DNA of 64,000 nucleotides. It comes from Streptomyces sp. CB00316. Lineage in GTDB: Bacteria; Actinomycetota; Actinomycetes; Streptomycetales; Streptomycetaceae. Position numbers and translations under genes: made by a program. The stretch is from contig NZ_LIXI01000009.1 in NCBI RefSeq assembly GCF_001905595.1, positions 1-64,000 on the forward strand. Direction: 5' to 3'. Within the stretch, counting starts at the first letter, position 1, and the number at the start of each line of letters is the position of its first letter. Below are positions 1 to 8,156 of the stretch, in pieces. Under the pieces are notes generated by a model. It worked only from the letters and a program-made list of their open reading frames with translations, was not told where the DNA came from and searched no databases.

Positions 1-23
1 CCGGTGTTGGTTAATTTCATAGT

Positions 24-143
24 GTTTCGGTGGTCATTGCGTTAGGGAAACGCCCGGTTACATTCCGAACCCGGAAGCTAAGCCTTTCAGCGCCGATGGT
101 ACTGCAGGGGGGACCCTGTGGGAGAGTAGGACGCCGCCGAACA
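24..143 (+). rRNA. rrf: 5S ribosomal RNA
   Basis: This is the last gene of an rRNA operon whose 16S and 23S genes lie left of the window. The 3' end pairs with the 5' end (GTTTCGGTGGTC with the terminal GCCGCCGAAC region), and the conserved internal segments CCGAACCCGGAAGCTAAG and GATGGTACTGCAGGGG are present as in Streptomyces 5S rRNA. Length is about 120 nt. The exact ends are estimated from the pairing. Confidence 0.95.
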
Positions 144-154
144 ATTTTTCCGGG

Positions 155-184
155 AAAGCCCCGCACCGTATGGTGCGGGGCTTT
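155..184 (+). terminator. rRNA operon terminator
   Basis: A near-perfect hairpin, AAAGCCCCGCACC with GGTGCGGGGCTTT around a four-base loop, begins 11 bases after the 5S rRNA. It is preceded by a T-run (positions 145-149). It most likely ends the rRNA transcript. Confidence 0.85.
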
Positions 185-307
185 CCTGCGTTTCGAACCC
201 ATAGCAGCCTCCACTTCCACCTGCGCCCACCCCTGTGCGGGTGTCGGCCGACGCTGAGGGTAAGGTCGGGGAGCATCATTCGCACGTTCTTCACAGGAGG
301 CTCCCGG

Positions 308-916
308 GTGGAGGTCCAGGAGACTCGGGTCCAGACGGACCGGGTCCTCACCATCCCCAACATCCTCAGCATGGCTCGCCTTGTCGGGGTACCGCTCTTC
401 CTGTGGCTGATTCTCCGCCCCGTGTTCGGCGGCCCCAACAGCGACGGCTGGGCGCTGCTGGTGCTGATGCTCAGCGGCATCAGCGACTACCTCGACGGCA
501 AGCTCGCCCGCCGGTGGAACCAGATCAGCAGTCTCGGCCGGCTCCTGGACCCGGCCGCCGACCGCCTCTACATCCTCTCGACCCTTCTCGGCCTCACCTG
601 GCGCGAGATCCTGCCTCTCTGGCTCACCGCGGCCCTGCTGGCCCGTGAGCTGATGCTCCTCGTGATGGTGGCCATCCTGCGGCGCCACGGCTATCCGCCG
701 CCGCAAGTCAACTTCCTCGGGAAAGCTGCAACTTTCAACCTGATGTACGCGTTCCCCTTGTTGCTGCTCAGCGGCGGGAGTGGTTGGCTGGCTACTATGG
801 CCGCCATTTTCGGATGGGCGTTCGCAGGATGGGGTACAACGCTGTATTGGTGGGCAGGAATCCTTTACGTGGTCCAGGTCCGCCGACTCGTCAAGGCGGA
901 TGCAGTAGCCGATTGA
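308..916 (+). CDS. CDP-alcohol phosphatidyltransferase family protein (PgsA-like)
   Basis: This is an integral membrane enzyme of 202 residues that would transfer a phosphatidyl group from CDP-diacylglycerol to an alcohol such as glycerol phosphate or inositol phosphate. The family signature D-x2-DG-x2-AR-x8-G-x3-D-x3-D is complete (starting at SDYLDGKLAR), and several hydrophobic helices follow. The open frame extends upstream to 170, but the GTG at 308 has a good ribosome site (CACAGGAGG) eight bases ahead and the upstream part is not protein-like, so 308 was chosen. The alcohol acceptor cannot be read from sequence. It precedes the nucleotidyltransferase gene by 115 bp. Confidence 0.88.
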   Translation: MEVQETRVQTDRVLTIPNILSMARLVGVPLFLWLILRPVFGGPNSDGWALLVLMLSGISDYLDGKLARRWNQISSLGRLLDPAADRLYILSTLLGLTWREILPLWLTAALLARELMLLVMVAILRRHGYPPPQVNFLGKAATFNLMYAFPLLLLSGGSGWLATMAAIFGWAFAGWGTTLYWWAGILYVVQVRRLVKADAVAD

Positions 917-1031
917 GCTCGTTGATGCGGTGCCGTGCAGTGTGGCCGGCCCGCGGCGTGATGACTTGAATGTGATGCCCCGACGGGCGAACTCGGCTGA
1001 CCGTCGTCTCTTCTAGGAGGACGTTTCCGAC

Positions 1032-3527
1032 ATGAAGGCCGTCGTGATGGCTGGTGGCGAAGGCACACGCCTGCGCCCCATGACCTCGAGCATGCCCAAG
1101 CCGCTCCTGCCCGTGGCCAATCGGCCGATCATGGAGCATGTACTGCGGCTTCTCAAGCGGCATGGGCTCAATGAAACAGTAGTGACCGTCCAGTTCCTGG
1201 CCTCCCTCGTCAAGAACTATTTCGGGGACGGCGAGGAGCTCGGGATGGAGCTCACCTATGCCAACGAGGAGAAGCCACTCGGCACCGCGGGGAGCGTGAA
1301 GAACGCCGAGGAGGCGTTGAAGGACGACACCTTCCTCGTTATTTCCGGTGACGCGCTCACCGACTTCGACCTCACCGACCTCATCGCCTTCCACAAGGAG
1401 AAGGGCGGACTCGTCACGGTCTGTCTGACCCGGGTCCCCAATCCGCTGGAATTCGGCATCACCATCGTCGACGAAAACGGCCAGGTCGAACGCTTCCTGG
1501 AGAAGCCGACCTGGGGCCAGGTCTTCTCGGACACGGTGAACACGGGCATCTACGTGATGGAGCCCGAGGTCTTCGACTACGTCCAGGCCGATACCTCTGT
1601 GGACTGGTCGGGTGACGTCTTCCCGCAGCTGATGAAGGAAGGCAAACCGATCTACGGCTATATCGCCGAGGGCTACTGGGAAGACGTCGGTACGCACGAG
1701 AGCTATGTGAAGGCCCAGGCCGACGTCCTGGAGCGCAAGGTCGACGTGGAGCTCGACGGCTTCGAGATCTCGCCCGGCGTGTGGGTGGCCGAAGGCGCGG
1801 AGGTCCATCCGGACGCCGTGCTCCGCGGGCCGCTGTACATCGGTGACTATGCCAAGGTCGAGGCGGACGTCGAGATCCGTGAGCATACCGTCGTGGGCTC
1901 CAACGTCGTCGTCAAGACCGGCGCCTTTCTCCATAAGGCCGTGGTCCACGACAACGTCTACATCGGACAGCACAGCAACCTCCGGGGCTGCGTGGTCGGC
2001 AAGAACACCGACATCATGCGTGCGGCACGGATCGAGGACGGTGCTGTCATCGGTGACGAATGTCTGGTCGGCGAGGAGTCGATCATCCAGGGCAACGTGC
2101 GGGTGTACCCGTTCAAGACCATCGAGGCCGGTGCGTTCGTCAACACCTCGGTGATCTGGGAGTCCCGTGGGCAGGCGCATCTCTTCGGGGCGCGTGGCGT
2201 CTCCGGGATCCTGAACGTCGAGATCACCCCCGAGCTGGCGGTCCGGCTGGCGGGTGCCTACGCAACGACCCTCAAGAAGGGGTCGACGGTCACGACTGCC
2301 CGTGACCACTCCCGAGGCGCGCGCGCCCTCAAGCGAGCCGTCATCTCGGCGCTCCAGGCCAGCGCCATCGACGTACGCGACCTGGAGAACGTACCGCTGC
2401 CCGTGGCCCGCCAGCAGACGGCGCGAGGCAGTGCGGGCGGCATCATGATCCGTACGTCGCCGGGGGTGCCCGACTCGGTGGACATCATGTTCATCGACGA
2501 GCGGGGCGCCGACCTCTCGCAGGCCCAGCAGCGCAAGCTGGACCGCGTCTACGCCCGTCAGGAGTACCGCAGGGCCTTCCCCGGGGAGATCGGGGACCTG
2601 CACTTCCCGTCCAGCGTCTTCGACTCGTACACCGGCTCCCTGCTCCGTAACGTGGACATCGCGGGGATCGCCGACTCCGGGCTCAAGGTCGTCGTCGACG
2701 CCTCCAACGGTTCCGCCGGGCTCGTTCTGCCGAGCCTGCTCGGACGGCTCGGGGTGGACGCTCTGACGATCAACCCGGGGCTCGACGAATCGCGCCCCAC
2801 CGAGTCCGCCGAGACGCGCCGTGCCGGCCTCGTCAGGCTCGGGGAGATCGTCTCCTCGGCGCGGGCAGCCTTCGGCGTCCGGTTCGACCCGGTCGGTGAG
2901 CGGCTCTCCCTCGTGGACGAGCTGGGCCGGATCATCGAGGACGACCGGGCCCTGCTGGTCATGCTGGATCTCGTCGCCGCAGAGCGGCGCAGCGGACGGG
3001 TCGCCCTGCCGGTGACCACCACGCGCGTCGCCGAGCAGGTGGCGGCTTACCACGGCACCCAGGTGGAGTGGACGACCACCTCGCCCGACGACCTGACCCG
3101 GGTGGGACGCGAAGAGACCACCATCTTCGGAGGAGACGGGCGCGGCGGGTTCATCGTTCCCGAATTCAGCAGCGTCTTCGACGGGACGGCCGCATTCGTC
3201 CGGCTCATCGGCCTCGTCGCCCGGACCCAGCTCACCCTGAGCCAGATCGACGCCCGTATTCCGCGGGCCCACGTCCTGCGCCGCGACCTCGCGACGCCCT
3301 GGGCGGTCAAGGGCCTCGTCATGCGCAGCGTCGTCGAGGCCGCCGGGGACCGCAGCGTGGACACCACGGACGGCGTCCGGGTGGTCGAGGCGGACGGACG
3401 GTGGATCATGGTGCTGCCCGACCGGGCGGAGGCCGTCACCCATCTGTGGGCGGAAGGCCCGGACGACGCCTCCGCACAGGCGCTGCTCGACGAGTGGTCC
3501 GCCGTGGTGGAGAGCGCGGGCGAGTGA
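1032..3527 (+). CDS. mannose-1-phosphate guanylyltransferase-like protein fused to a degenerate phosphomannomutase domain
   Basis: This 831-residue protein has three parts. Residues 1-235 are a nucleotidyltransferase with the signature AGGEGTRLRP followed by PKPLLP. Residues about 250-370 are left-handed beta-helix hexapeptide repeats. Residues about 385-830 resemble an alpha-phosphohexomutase. The first part would make a nucleotide sugar, probably GDP-mannose, for glycolipids or glycans. The mutase part looks inactive: the phosphoserine loop normally TASHNP reads RTSPGVP (about 473), the metal loop DGDGDR reads DPVGER (about 619) and the sugar loop GExSGH reads GGDGRGGF (about 700). ATG 1032 follows the ribosome site TAGGAGG. 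From memory a protein of this architecture occupies the same position in S. coelicolor. Nucleotide specificity is inferred from the family. Confidence 0.85.
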   Translation: MKAVVMAGGEGTRLRPMTSSMPKPLLPVANRPIMEHVLRLLKRHGLNETVVTVQFLASLVKNYFGDGEELGMELTYANEEKPLGTAGSVKNAEEALKDDTFLVISGDALTDFDLTDLIAFHKEKGGLVTVCLTRVPNPLEFGITIVDENGQVERFLEKPTWGQVFSDTVNTGIYVMEPEVFDYVQADTSVDWSGDVFPQLMKEGKPIYGYIAEGYWEDVGTHESYVKAQADVLERKVDVELDGFEISPGVWVAEGAEVHPDAVLRGPLYIGDYAKVEADVEIREHTVVGSNVVVKTGAFLHKAVVHDNVYIGQHSNLRGCVVGKNTDIMRAARIEDGAVIGDECLVGEESIIQGNVRVYPFKTIEAGAFVNTSVIWESRGQAHLFGARGVSGILNVEITPELAVRLAGAYATTLKKGSTVTTARDHSRGARALKRAVISALQASAIDVRDLENVPLPVARQQTARGSAGGIMIRTSPGVPDSVDIMFIDERGADLSQAQQRKLDRVYARQEYRRAFPGEIGDLHFPSSVFDSYTGSLLRNVDIAGIADSGLKVVVDASNGSAGLVLPSLLGRLGVDALTINPGLDESRPTESAETRRAGLVRLGEIVSSARAAFGVRFDPVGERLSLVDELGRIIEDDRALLVMLDLVAAERRSGRVALPVTTTRVAEQVAAYHGTQVEWTTTSPDDLTRVGREETTIFGGDGRGGFIVPEFSSVFDGTAAFVRLIGLVARTQLTLSQIDARIPRAHVLRRDLATPWAVKGLVMRSVVEAAGDRSVDTTDGVRVVEADGRWIMVLPDRAEAVTHLWAEGPDDASAQALLDEWSAVVESAGE

Positions 3528-3618
3528 CCTCCTGAAGCCGGTGCACCGGAACTCCCTGTCCAGGGCGCTGCGGTGCACCGGTGGGGCCATTCGGCGGCAG
3601 CCGTGGTGACGTGCGACG

Positions 3619-4542
3619 ATGTGCGGCATGTCGCAGCAGCCCCCCGATCGGAGCACACCCTCGCCGCCCGCACGCCCCGACGCCTCCATGTCGCTGCTGA
3701 ACAACGTGATGGACCACAGCCTCGACGACGGCTACGCGGAGGCCTCGGCCCGCCGCAGGGCCGACGGGAGCGCGGGCCTGCCCCGTACGCTCAAGTCGAA
3801 GCTCGGTCTCGCCGCCGGTCTTGTGGTGGCCGCCCTCGTGGTCACCCTCGGAGCCGCTGAGGCACGGGTGTCGGCGCCGGTCGTCGCGAAGGAACGCGAA
3901 GAGCTGATCGACCGTATCAACGCCGAGACCCGGGCGGCCGACACACTCGAGTCCGATGTCGACAAGCTCCGCAGCGACGTGAGCGAGCGGCAGCGCAAGG
4001 CTCTGGAACAGCACGGCGGGGACCAGGGGGAGTTGGTGGCCCTGCTGTCCGGGGCGACCCCGGTCGAGGGCCCCGGGGTGAAGCTCGTCGTGGACGACGC
4101 CAAGAACACCGACCAGGGCGGGGGCGGGCCCCGCGAGTCGTCGAGCTTCTCCGACACGGGCCGGGTGCGCGACCGGGACATGCAGCGGGTCGTCAACGGC
4201 CTGTGGGAGTCCGGCGCCGAGGCCATCGCCATCAATGGGCAAAGGCTGACGGCGCTGTCGGCGATCCGCGCAGCGGGCGACGCCATACTGGTCGACAACA
4301 GGCCGCTCGTACCGCCGTACACGGTGCTCGCGGTGGGGGACGGGAAGAATCTCGCCGCCGCGTTCCGGGACAGCGCCGACGGCCAGTACCTGAACGCGCT
4401 CAAGGAGAGCTTCGACATCCGCACCAGCTCGTCCGATCAGGCCGAGGTGCGGCTCCCGGCCGCACCGAGCCTGATCGTCCGTACAGCAGAGCCGAAGGCC
4501 GCCGGCAGTGATGCGGCAGAATCAGGGAAGGGCACATCGTGA
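3619..4542 (+). CDS. DUF881 family membrane-anchored protein
   Basis: This 307-residue protein has a cytoplasmic N-terminus, one membrane segment (about residues 62-80, LGLAAGLVVAALVVTLGAAE), a coiled coil (KEREELIDRINAETRAA onward) and a C-terminal DUF881 domain (PGVKLVVDDA, INGQRLTALSAIRA). Function of DUF881 is not established; it is conserved next to small basic proteins and division-associated genes in Gram-positive bacteria. The stop overlaps the next start (GTGA). The ATG at 3628 is an alternative start, as neither has a strong ribosome site. Confidence 0.85.
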   Translation: MCGMSQQPPDRSTPSPPARPDASMSLLNNVMDHSLDDGYAEASARRRADGSAGLPRTLKSKLGLAAGLVVAALVVTLGAAEARVSAPVVAKEREELIDRINAETRAADTLESDVDKLRSDVSERQRKALEQHGGDQGELVALLSGATPVEGPGVKLVVDDAKNTDQGGGGPRESSSFSDTGRVRDRDMQRVVNGLWESGAEAIAINGQRLTALSAIRAAGDAILVDNRPLVPPYTVLAVGDGKNLAAAFRDSADGQYLNALKESFDIRTSSSDQAEVRLPAAPSLIVRTAEPKAAGSDAAESGKGTS

Positions 4543-4871
4543 TCGCCGTACTGGGCCTCGTCGTGGGAGTCGTGGTCGGACTGTTGGTCCGGCCCGAAGT
4601 ACCGGCGGTGGTCGAGCCCTATCTCCCGATCGCCGTGGTCGCCGCGCTCGACGCGGTCTTCGGAGGTCTGCGGGCCATGCTCGACGGCATCTTCGTCGAC
4701 AAGGTCTTCGTGGTGTCGTTCCTCTCCAACGTCGTCGTCGCCGCACTGATCGTGTTCCTGGGCGACAAACTGGGTGTCGGCGCGCAACTCTCCACCGGTG
4801 TGGTGGTCGTGCTCGGCATCCGGATCTTCTCCAACGCCGCCGCGATCCGCCGGCACGTCTTCCGGGCTTGA
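4539..4871 (+). CDS. sbp: small basic family membrane protein (DUF1290)
   Basis: This is a 110-residue protein with about three hydrophobic helices and the hallmark central segment PYLPIAVVAALDAVFGGLRA, typical of the small basic protein (Sbp) family. It starts with GTG inside the stop codon of the preceding DUF881 gene, so the two are translationally coupled, and ends five bases before the second DUF881 gene. Sbp is sandwiched between DUF881 genes in many Firmicutes and actinobacteria; a structural role at the membrane is likely but unproven. Confidence 0.9.
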   Translation: MIAVLGLVVGVVVGLLVRPEVPAVVEPYLPIAVVAALDAVFGGLRAMLDGIFVDKVFVVSFLSNVVVAALIVFLGDKLGVGAQLSTGVVVVLGIRIFSNAAAIRRHVFRA

Positions 4872-4876
4872 GGCCG

Positions 4877-5698
4877 ATGAACAACGACGAGAACCCGCGC
4901 AGCCAACAGCCCGAACAGCCGGACGCCGGTCCGTCCGGCGTCCCGGACGCGCCTGTACAGCCGCCCGCCGCCGAGGGGGTCTCCGGACGCCAGAGACTGC
5001 TCGCGGGCCTGTGGCCGCCCCGGGTGAGCCGGGCCCAACTCATCGTCGCCGTGCTGCTGTTCGGGCTCGGCCTGGGGCTGGCCATCCAGGTGCGGTCCAC
5101 CAGCGACGACAGCGCGCTGCGCGGCGCGCGGCAGGAGGACCTGGTCCGGATCCTCGACGAGGTCGATGACCGGACCCAGCGCCTGGAGGACGAGAAGCAG
5201 CGTCTGGACGCCCAGCGCACCGAGCTGGAGAACAGCTCGGACCAGGCCGAGGAGGCCCGGAAACAGACGTTGGAGAAGGAACGCCAGCTGGGGATCCTCG
5301 CGGGTACGGTGGCGGCCCAGGGCCCCGGCATCACGCTGACGATCAGTGACCCCTCCGGCGCGGTCGCCCCGGACAAGCTGCTCGACACGGTCCAGGAGCT
5401 GCGCGCGGCGGGAGCCGAGGCCATCGAGGTCAACGGTGTCCGGGTGGTGGCCAACACGTACTTCTCAGGAGAGGGCGGTGACATCCAGGTGGACGGCAGG
5501 AAGATCGAAGCACCGTACGAGTTCAAGGTGATCGGCAAGCCACAGGACCTGGAGCCCGCCCTCAACATTCCCGGAGGCGTGGTGCAGACGCTCGAGAAGG
5601 AGCAGGCCACGGCGGTGGTGGAGCGCTCCGGGGACATCGTCGTCGACGCCTTGCGACCGGCGAAGCGGCCTGACTACGCTCGGTCGTCGTCCCCGTGA
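4877..5698 (+). CDS. DUF881 family membrane-anchored protein (second paralogue)
   Basis: This 273-residue paralogue of the protein at 3619 has an acidic, proline-rich N-terminus, a single membrane helix (about 54-70, LIVAVLLFGLGLGLAIQV), a heptad-like coiled coil (residues about 80-135, rich in E, Q, R) and a DUF881 domain with GPGITLTISDPSG and EVNGVRVVANTYF. The ATG at 4877 was preferred over the longer open frame from 4508 because it follows the sbp gene by five bases and the upstream part lies antiparallel to real coding sequence. The three genes form one operon. Confidence 0.87.
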   Translation: MNNDENPRSQQPEQPDAGPSGVPDAPVQPPAAEGVSGRQRLLAGLWPPRVSRAQLIVAVLLFGLGLGLAIQVRSTSDDSALRGARQEDLVRILDEVDDRTQRLEDEKQRLDAQRTELENSSDQAEEARKQTLEKERQLGILAGTVAAQGPGITLTISDPSGAVAPDKLLDTVQELRAAGAEAIEVNGVRVVANTYFSGEGGDIQVDGRKIEAPYEFKVIGKPQDLEPALNIPGGVVQTLEKEQATAVVERSGDIVVDALRPAKRPDYARSSSP

Positions 5699-5888
5699 GC
5701 GCGCCGGGCCGAAGGGCTGATGGACGAGGGGGCGAAGTTGCGGGGGGTCGGCGCACCGGATTGGTGGTGCGTGGTGGAAACTGTCGGGTGGATACGGACG
5801 TTGTGAAGGTGTCCGGCTCGGCAGGTGTGTTCATTCAGGGTTCGTCCTGCCCCACGGGCGGGTCTATGTCGGTCAAGGGGAATCGCCC

Positions 5889-6674
5889 GTGAAGTTTTTT
5901 GCGAAGTTGTTCGGGAAGAGCGCCCGCGAGGACAGCAACAGTGCTGCCCGCCACCGTGCTCCGCGCCACGGCCAGGGCGAGGAGCAGGAGGCGGAGCGTC
6001 CGCTCTTCCGCGATGAGGTGTCCGGTGACGCCACTCAGGCCGGGCTCAGCGTGTCGTCCGTTGACCCTGCCGGTGCCGGCCGCATAGGTTTCGGCGAACC
6101 ATCAACCTCACGTTCGGGTGGAGGGTTCACCCCGGAGGGCTCGTCGATGCCGGTCTGCACGAGGTGCGGCCACCGCAATGCGGAGGCCAGCCGATTCTGC
6201 TCCAACTGCGGCGCGCCGTTGCGGGGCGGAGTCCCCGAGCGTGCCTCGGAGACGACGTCCACGATCTCCATCTCCGGTCTTGAGGCGTACGAGGCCGAGG
6301 CGACGGGTCAGACGGCTCTGCCCTCGCTCTCCCCGGAAGCCCAGGCGGCCGTCGACGCGCTGCCCGGAGGTTCGGCGCTGCTGGTCGTGCGCCGCGGCCC
6401 CAATTCCGGCAGCCGCTTCCTGCTGGACAGCGACCTCACCACCGCGGGCCGTCACCCGCAGAGCGACATCTTTCTCGACGACGTGACCGTGTCGCGGCGT
6501 CATGTGGAGTTCCGCAGGGGTCCGGACGGTAGCTTCACGGTGGGTGACGTCGGCAGCCTCAACGGCACCTATGTCAACCGCGAGCGCATCGATTCGGTCC
6601 TGCTGTCCAACGGCGACGAAGTCCAGATCGGAAAGTACCGCCTGGTCTTCTACGCGAGCCCGCGGGGCGTGTGA
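5889..6674 (+). CDS. garA: GarA-type FHA domain regulator with N-terminal zinc ribbon
   Basis: This 261-residue cytoplasmic protein is the GarA/OdhI homologue: a phosphothreonine-binding FHA domain at about 163-256 (conserved GRHP, SRRH, SLNGTYVN) preceded by an ETT motif at 121-123, the site phosphorylated by Ser/Thr kinases in mycobacterial GarA. In that family the phosphorylated tail folds onto the FHA domain and switches control of 2-oxoglutarate dehydrogenase and glutamate enzymes. The Streptomyces form also carries a four-cysteine zinc ribbon (C90, C93, C104, C107). GTG 5889 follows AAGGGGA. The next gene is ftsR, the same neighbour as in corynebacteria and mycobacteria. Confidence 0.9.
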   Translation: MKFFAKLFGKSAREDSNSAARHRAPRHGQGEEQEAERPLFRDEVSGDATQAGLSVSSVDPAGAGRIGFGEPSTSRSGGGFTPEGSSMPVCTRCGHRNAEASRFCSNCGAPLRGGVPERASETTSTISISGLEAYEAEATGQTALPSLSPEAQAAVDALPGGSALLVVRRGPNSGSRFLLDSDLTTAGRHPQSDIFLDDVTVSRRHVEFRRGPDGSFTVGDVGSLNGTYVNRERIDSVLLSNGDEVQIGKYRLVFYASPRGV

Positions 6675-6678
6675 CCAG

Positions 6679-6699
6679 CCCCCGGACCCTGTCCGGGGG
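6679..6699 (+). terminator. hairpin between garA and ftsR
   Basis: A perfect nine-base stem (CCCCCGGAC with GTCCGGGGG) around a three-base loop lies five bases after the garA stop and 17 bases before the ftsR start. It lacks a T-run. It could attenuate read-through or stabilise the garA transcript end. Confidence 0.55.
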
Positions 6700-6716
6700 A
6701 ATCCCCAGGAAGGCCC

Positions 6717-7460
6717 ATGCTGCGAACACCGACAGGCGGTCCCGGTGACGGTACCGCCACCGCGGACGCGCGCTGGGTGAGCATCGGAACGGTACTCACC
6801 CGGCTGCGCGAAGAGTTTCCGGAAGTCACGATCTCCAAGATCCGCTTTCTGGAGGCCGAGGGGCTCATCGAGCCGCAGCGGACTCCCTCCGGGTACCGGA
6901 AGTTCGCTCCCGGCGATGTGGAGCGCCTCGCGCAGGTGCTTCGCATGCAGCGGGACCACTATCTGCCGCTCAAGGTCATCCGGGAGCACCTGGACGCCCT
7001 GGCTCGGGGGGAGCAGCCGGCGCTGCCCTCGCCGGGCGGTCAGCGCGCCCTCGGCGACGCCGTGTGGGATTCCGGCCCGGGTAAGGCCACCGCCGCGCGG
7101 ATCGGGCGCGCCGAGCTCCTGGCGGCCGCCCAGGTCGACGAGGAGCAGCTGGAGGAGTGGGAGTCCTACGGGCTCATCGTCCCGGCTCCTGAGGGCGGCT
7201 ACGACTCCGAGATGGTGACCGTGGCCAGGCTGGTGGCGGATCTGGGGCGATTCGGCCTGGAACCCCGCCATCTGCGCGCCATGCGCGCCTCCGCGGACCG
7301 TGAGGCGGGGCTGGTGGAGCAGCTGGTCGCGCCCCTGCGCCTGCACCGCAATCCGCAGACCAGGGCCCATGCCGAGACCACGGCGAACGAGCTGGCCGAG
7401 CTCTCCGTACGGCTGCACGCGGCGCTCGTCCAGAGCGCTCTGCGGAGCCGTCTGCACTGA
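6717..7460 (+). CDS. ftsR: MerR family transcriptional regulator FtsR
   Basis: This 247-residue DNA-binding protein has a MerR-type winged helix at about 20-90 (VSIGTVLTRLREEFP, SKIRFLEAEGLIEPQR, GYRKFAPGDVERL) and a C-terminal second winged-helix-like region. It matches the FtsR family, which in Corynebacterium activates ftsZ and lies directly beside odhI, the garA homologue. ATG 6717 has the ribosome site CCAGGAAGG. The assignment rests on sequence pattern plus the conserved garA neighbour; regulation of ftsZ here is inferred. Confidence 0.85.
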   Translation: MLRTPTGGPGDGTATADARWVSIGTVLTRLREEFPEVTISKIRFLEAEGLIEPQRTPSGYRKFAPGDVERLAQVLRMQRDHYLPLKVIREHLDALARGEQPALPSPGGQRALGDAVWDSGPGKATAARIGRAELLAAAQVDEEQLEEWESYGLIVPAPEGGYDSEMVTVARLVADLGRFGLEPRHLRAMRASADREAGLVEQLVAPLRLHRNPQTRAHAETTANELAELSVRLHAALVQSALRSRLH

Positions 7461-7513
7461 GCTCGGGGGAGCCCGACTACCCAAACATGGCGAGCACGTC
7501 CTAGGGTTGCTGT

Positions 7514-7987
7514 GTGAACGAGCTCGACGTTGTCGGTGTCCGGGTGGAAATGCCCTCCAACCAACCGATCGTTCTCCTGCGTGAAGTGGGAGGCGACCGG
7601 TACCTCCCCATTTGGATCGGTCCTGGGGAGGCGACCGCCATTGCCTTCGCCCAGCAGGGCATGGCTCCGGCCAGGCCGCTGACCCATGACTTGTTCAAGG
7701 ATGTGCTCGAGGCCGTGGGCCAGGAGCTCACCGAGGTCCGCATCACGGACCTTCGCGAAGGGGTCTTCTACGCGGAGCTCGTCTTCGCCAGCGGGGTCGA
7801 GGTGAGCGCCCGGCCGTCCGACGCCATAGCGCTCGCCCTGCGGACCGGCACGCCGATCTACGGCAGTGACGGCGTGCTGGACGATGCGGGCATCGCGATT
7901 CCCGACGAGCAGGAGGACGAGGTGGAGAAGTTCCGCGAATTCCTCGACCAGATCTCACCGGAGGACTTCGGTACCAACAGCCAGTGA
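7514..7987 (+). CDS. bifunctional nuclease family protein (DUF151)
   Basis: This 157-residue protein has the DUF151 fold (VVGVRVEMPSNQPIVLLRE, YLPIWIGPGEATAIAFAQQG, SARPSDAIALALR) followed by an acidic C-terminal tail. Plant and bacterial members have been reported to cut RNA and DNA, but the role in actinobacteria is unknown. It begins with GTG 53 bp after ftsR and the garA - ftsR - DUF151 - merR order is the one seen in mycobacteria (Rv1827-Rv1830). Confidence 0.9.
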   Translation: MNELDVVGVRVEMPSNQPIVLLREVGGDRYLPIWIGPGEATAIAFAQQGMAPARPLTHDLFKDVLEAVGQELTEVRITDLREGVFYAELVFASGVEVSARPSDAIALALRTGTPIYGSDGVLDDAGIAIPDEQEDEVEKFREFLDQISPEDFGTNSQ

Positions 7988-8052
7988 CCCGTCCCGCAAG
8001 GGTGTCGTCAGCGCATCCGACAAGCCTTTCCCGGTAGCGAGACACGGGAAAC

Positions 8053-8088
8053 CACCCTCAGGGTGATTATCACTCGGCGTGCCGAGTG
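8053..8088. promoter_or_regulatory. palindromes upstream of the ResR-like gene
   Basis: Two dyads lie between the DUF151 stop and the next regulator: ACCCTCAGGGT near 8054-8064 and the perfect CACTCGGC-GT-GCCGAGTG at 8071-8088. A third, imperfect dyad (TGCCTAC then GTGGGCA) lies at about 8116-8138. They may be operators for autoregulation, or the 8071 dyad may act as a terminator stem for the preceding gene. Confidence 0.45.
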
Positions 8089-8156
8089 TGGCGATCGTTG
8101 ACGCACCCCCAGTGACTGCCTACCTTCGAGTGGGCAGGTCAAGGACGGAGGTCGGC

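Noticed and set aside
891..3704. A 937-codon open frame on the minus strand opposite the nucleotidyltransferase gene.
   Set aside because: In very GC-rich DNA the antisense frame of a real gene lacks stops. The plus-strand protein has clear family motifs; the minus-strand text is Asp/Val/Arg/Gly-rich and matches nothing.
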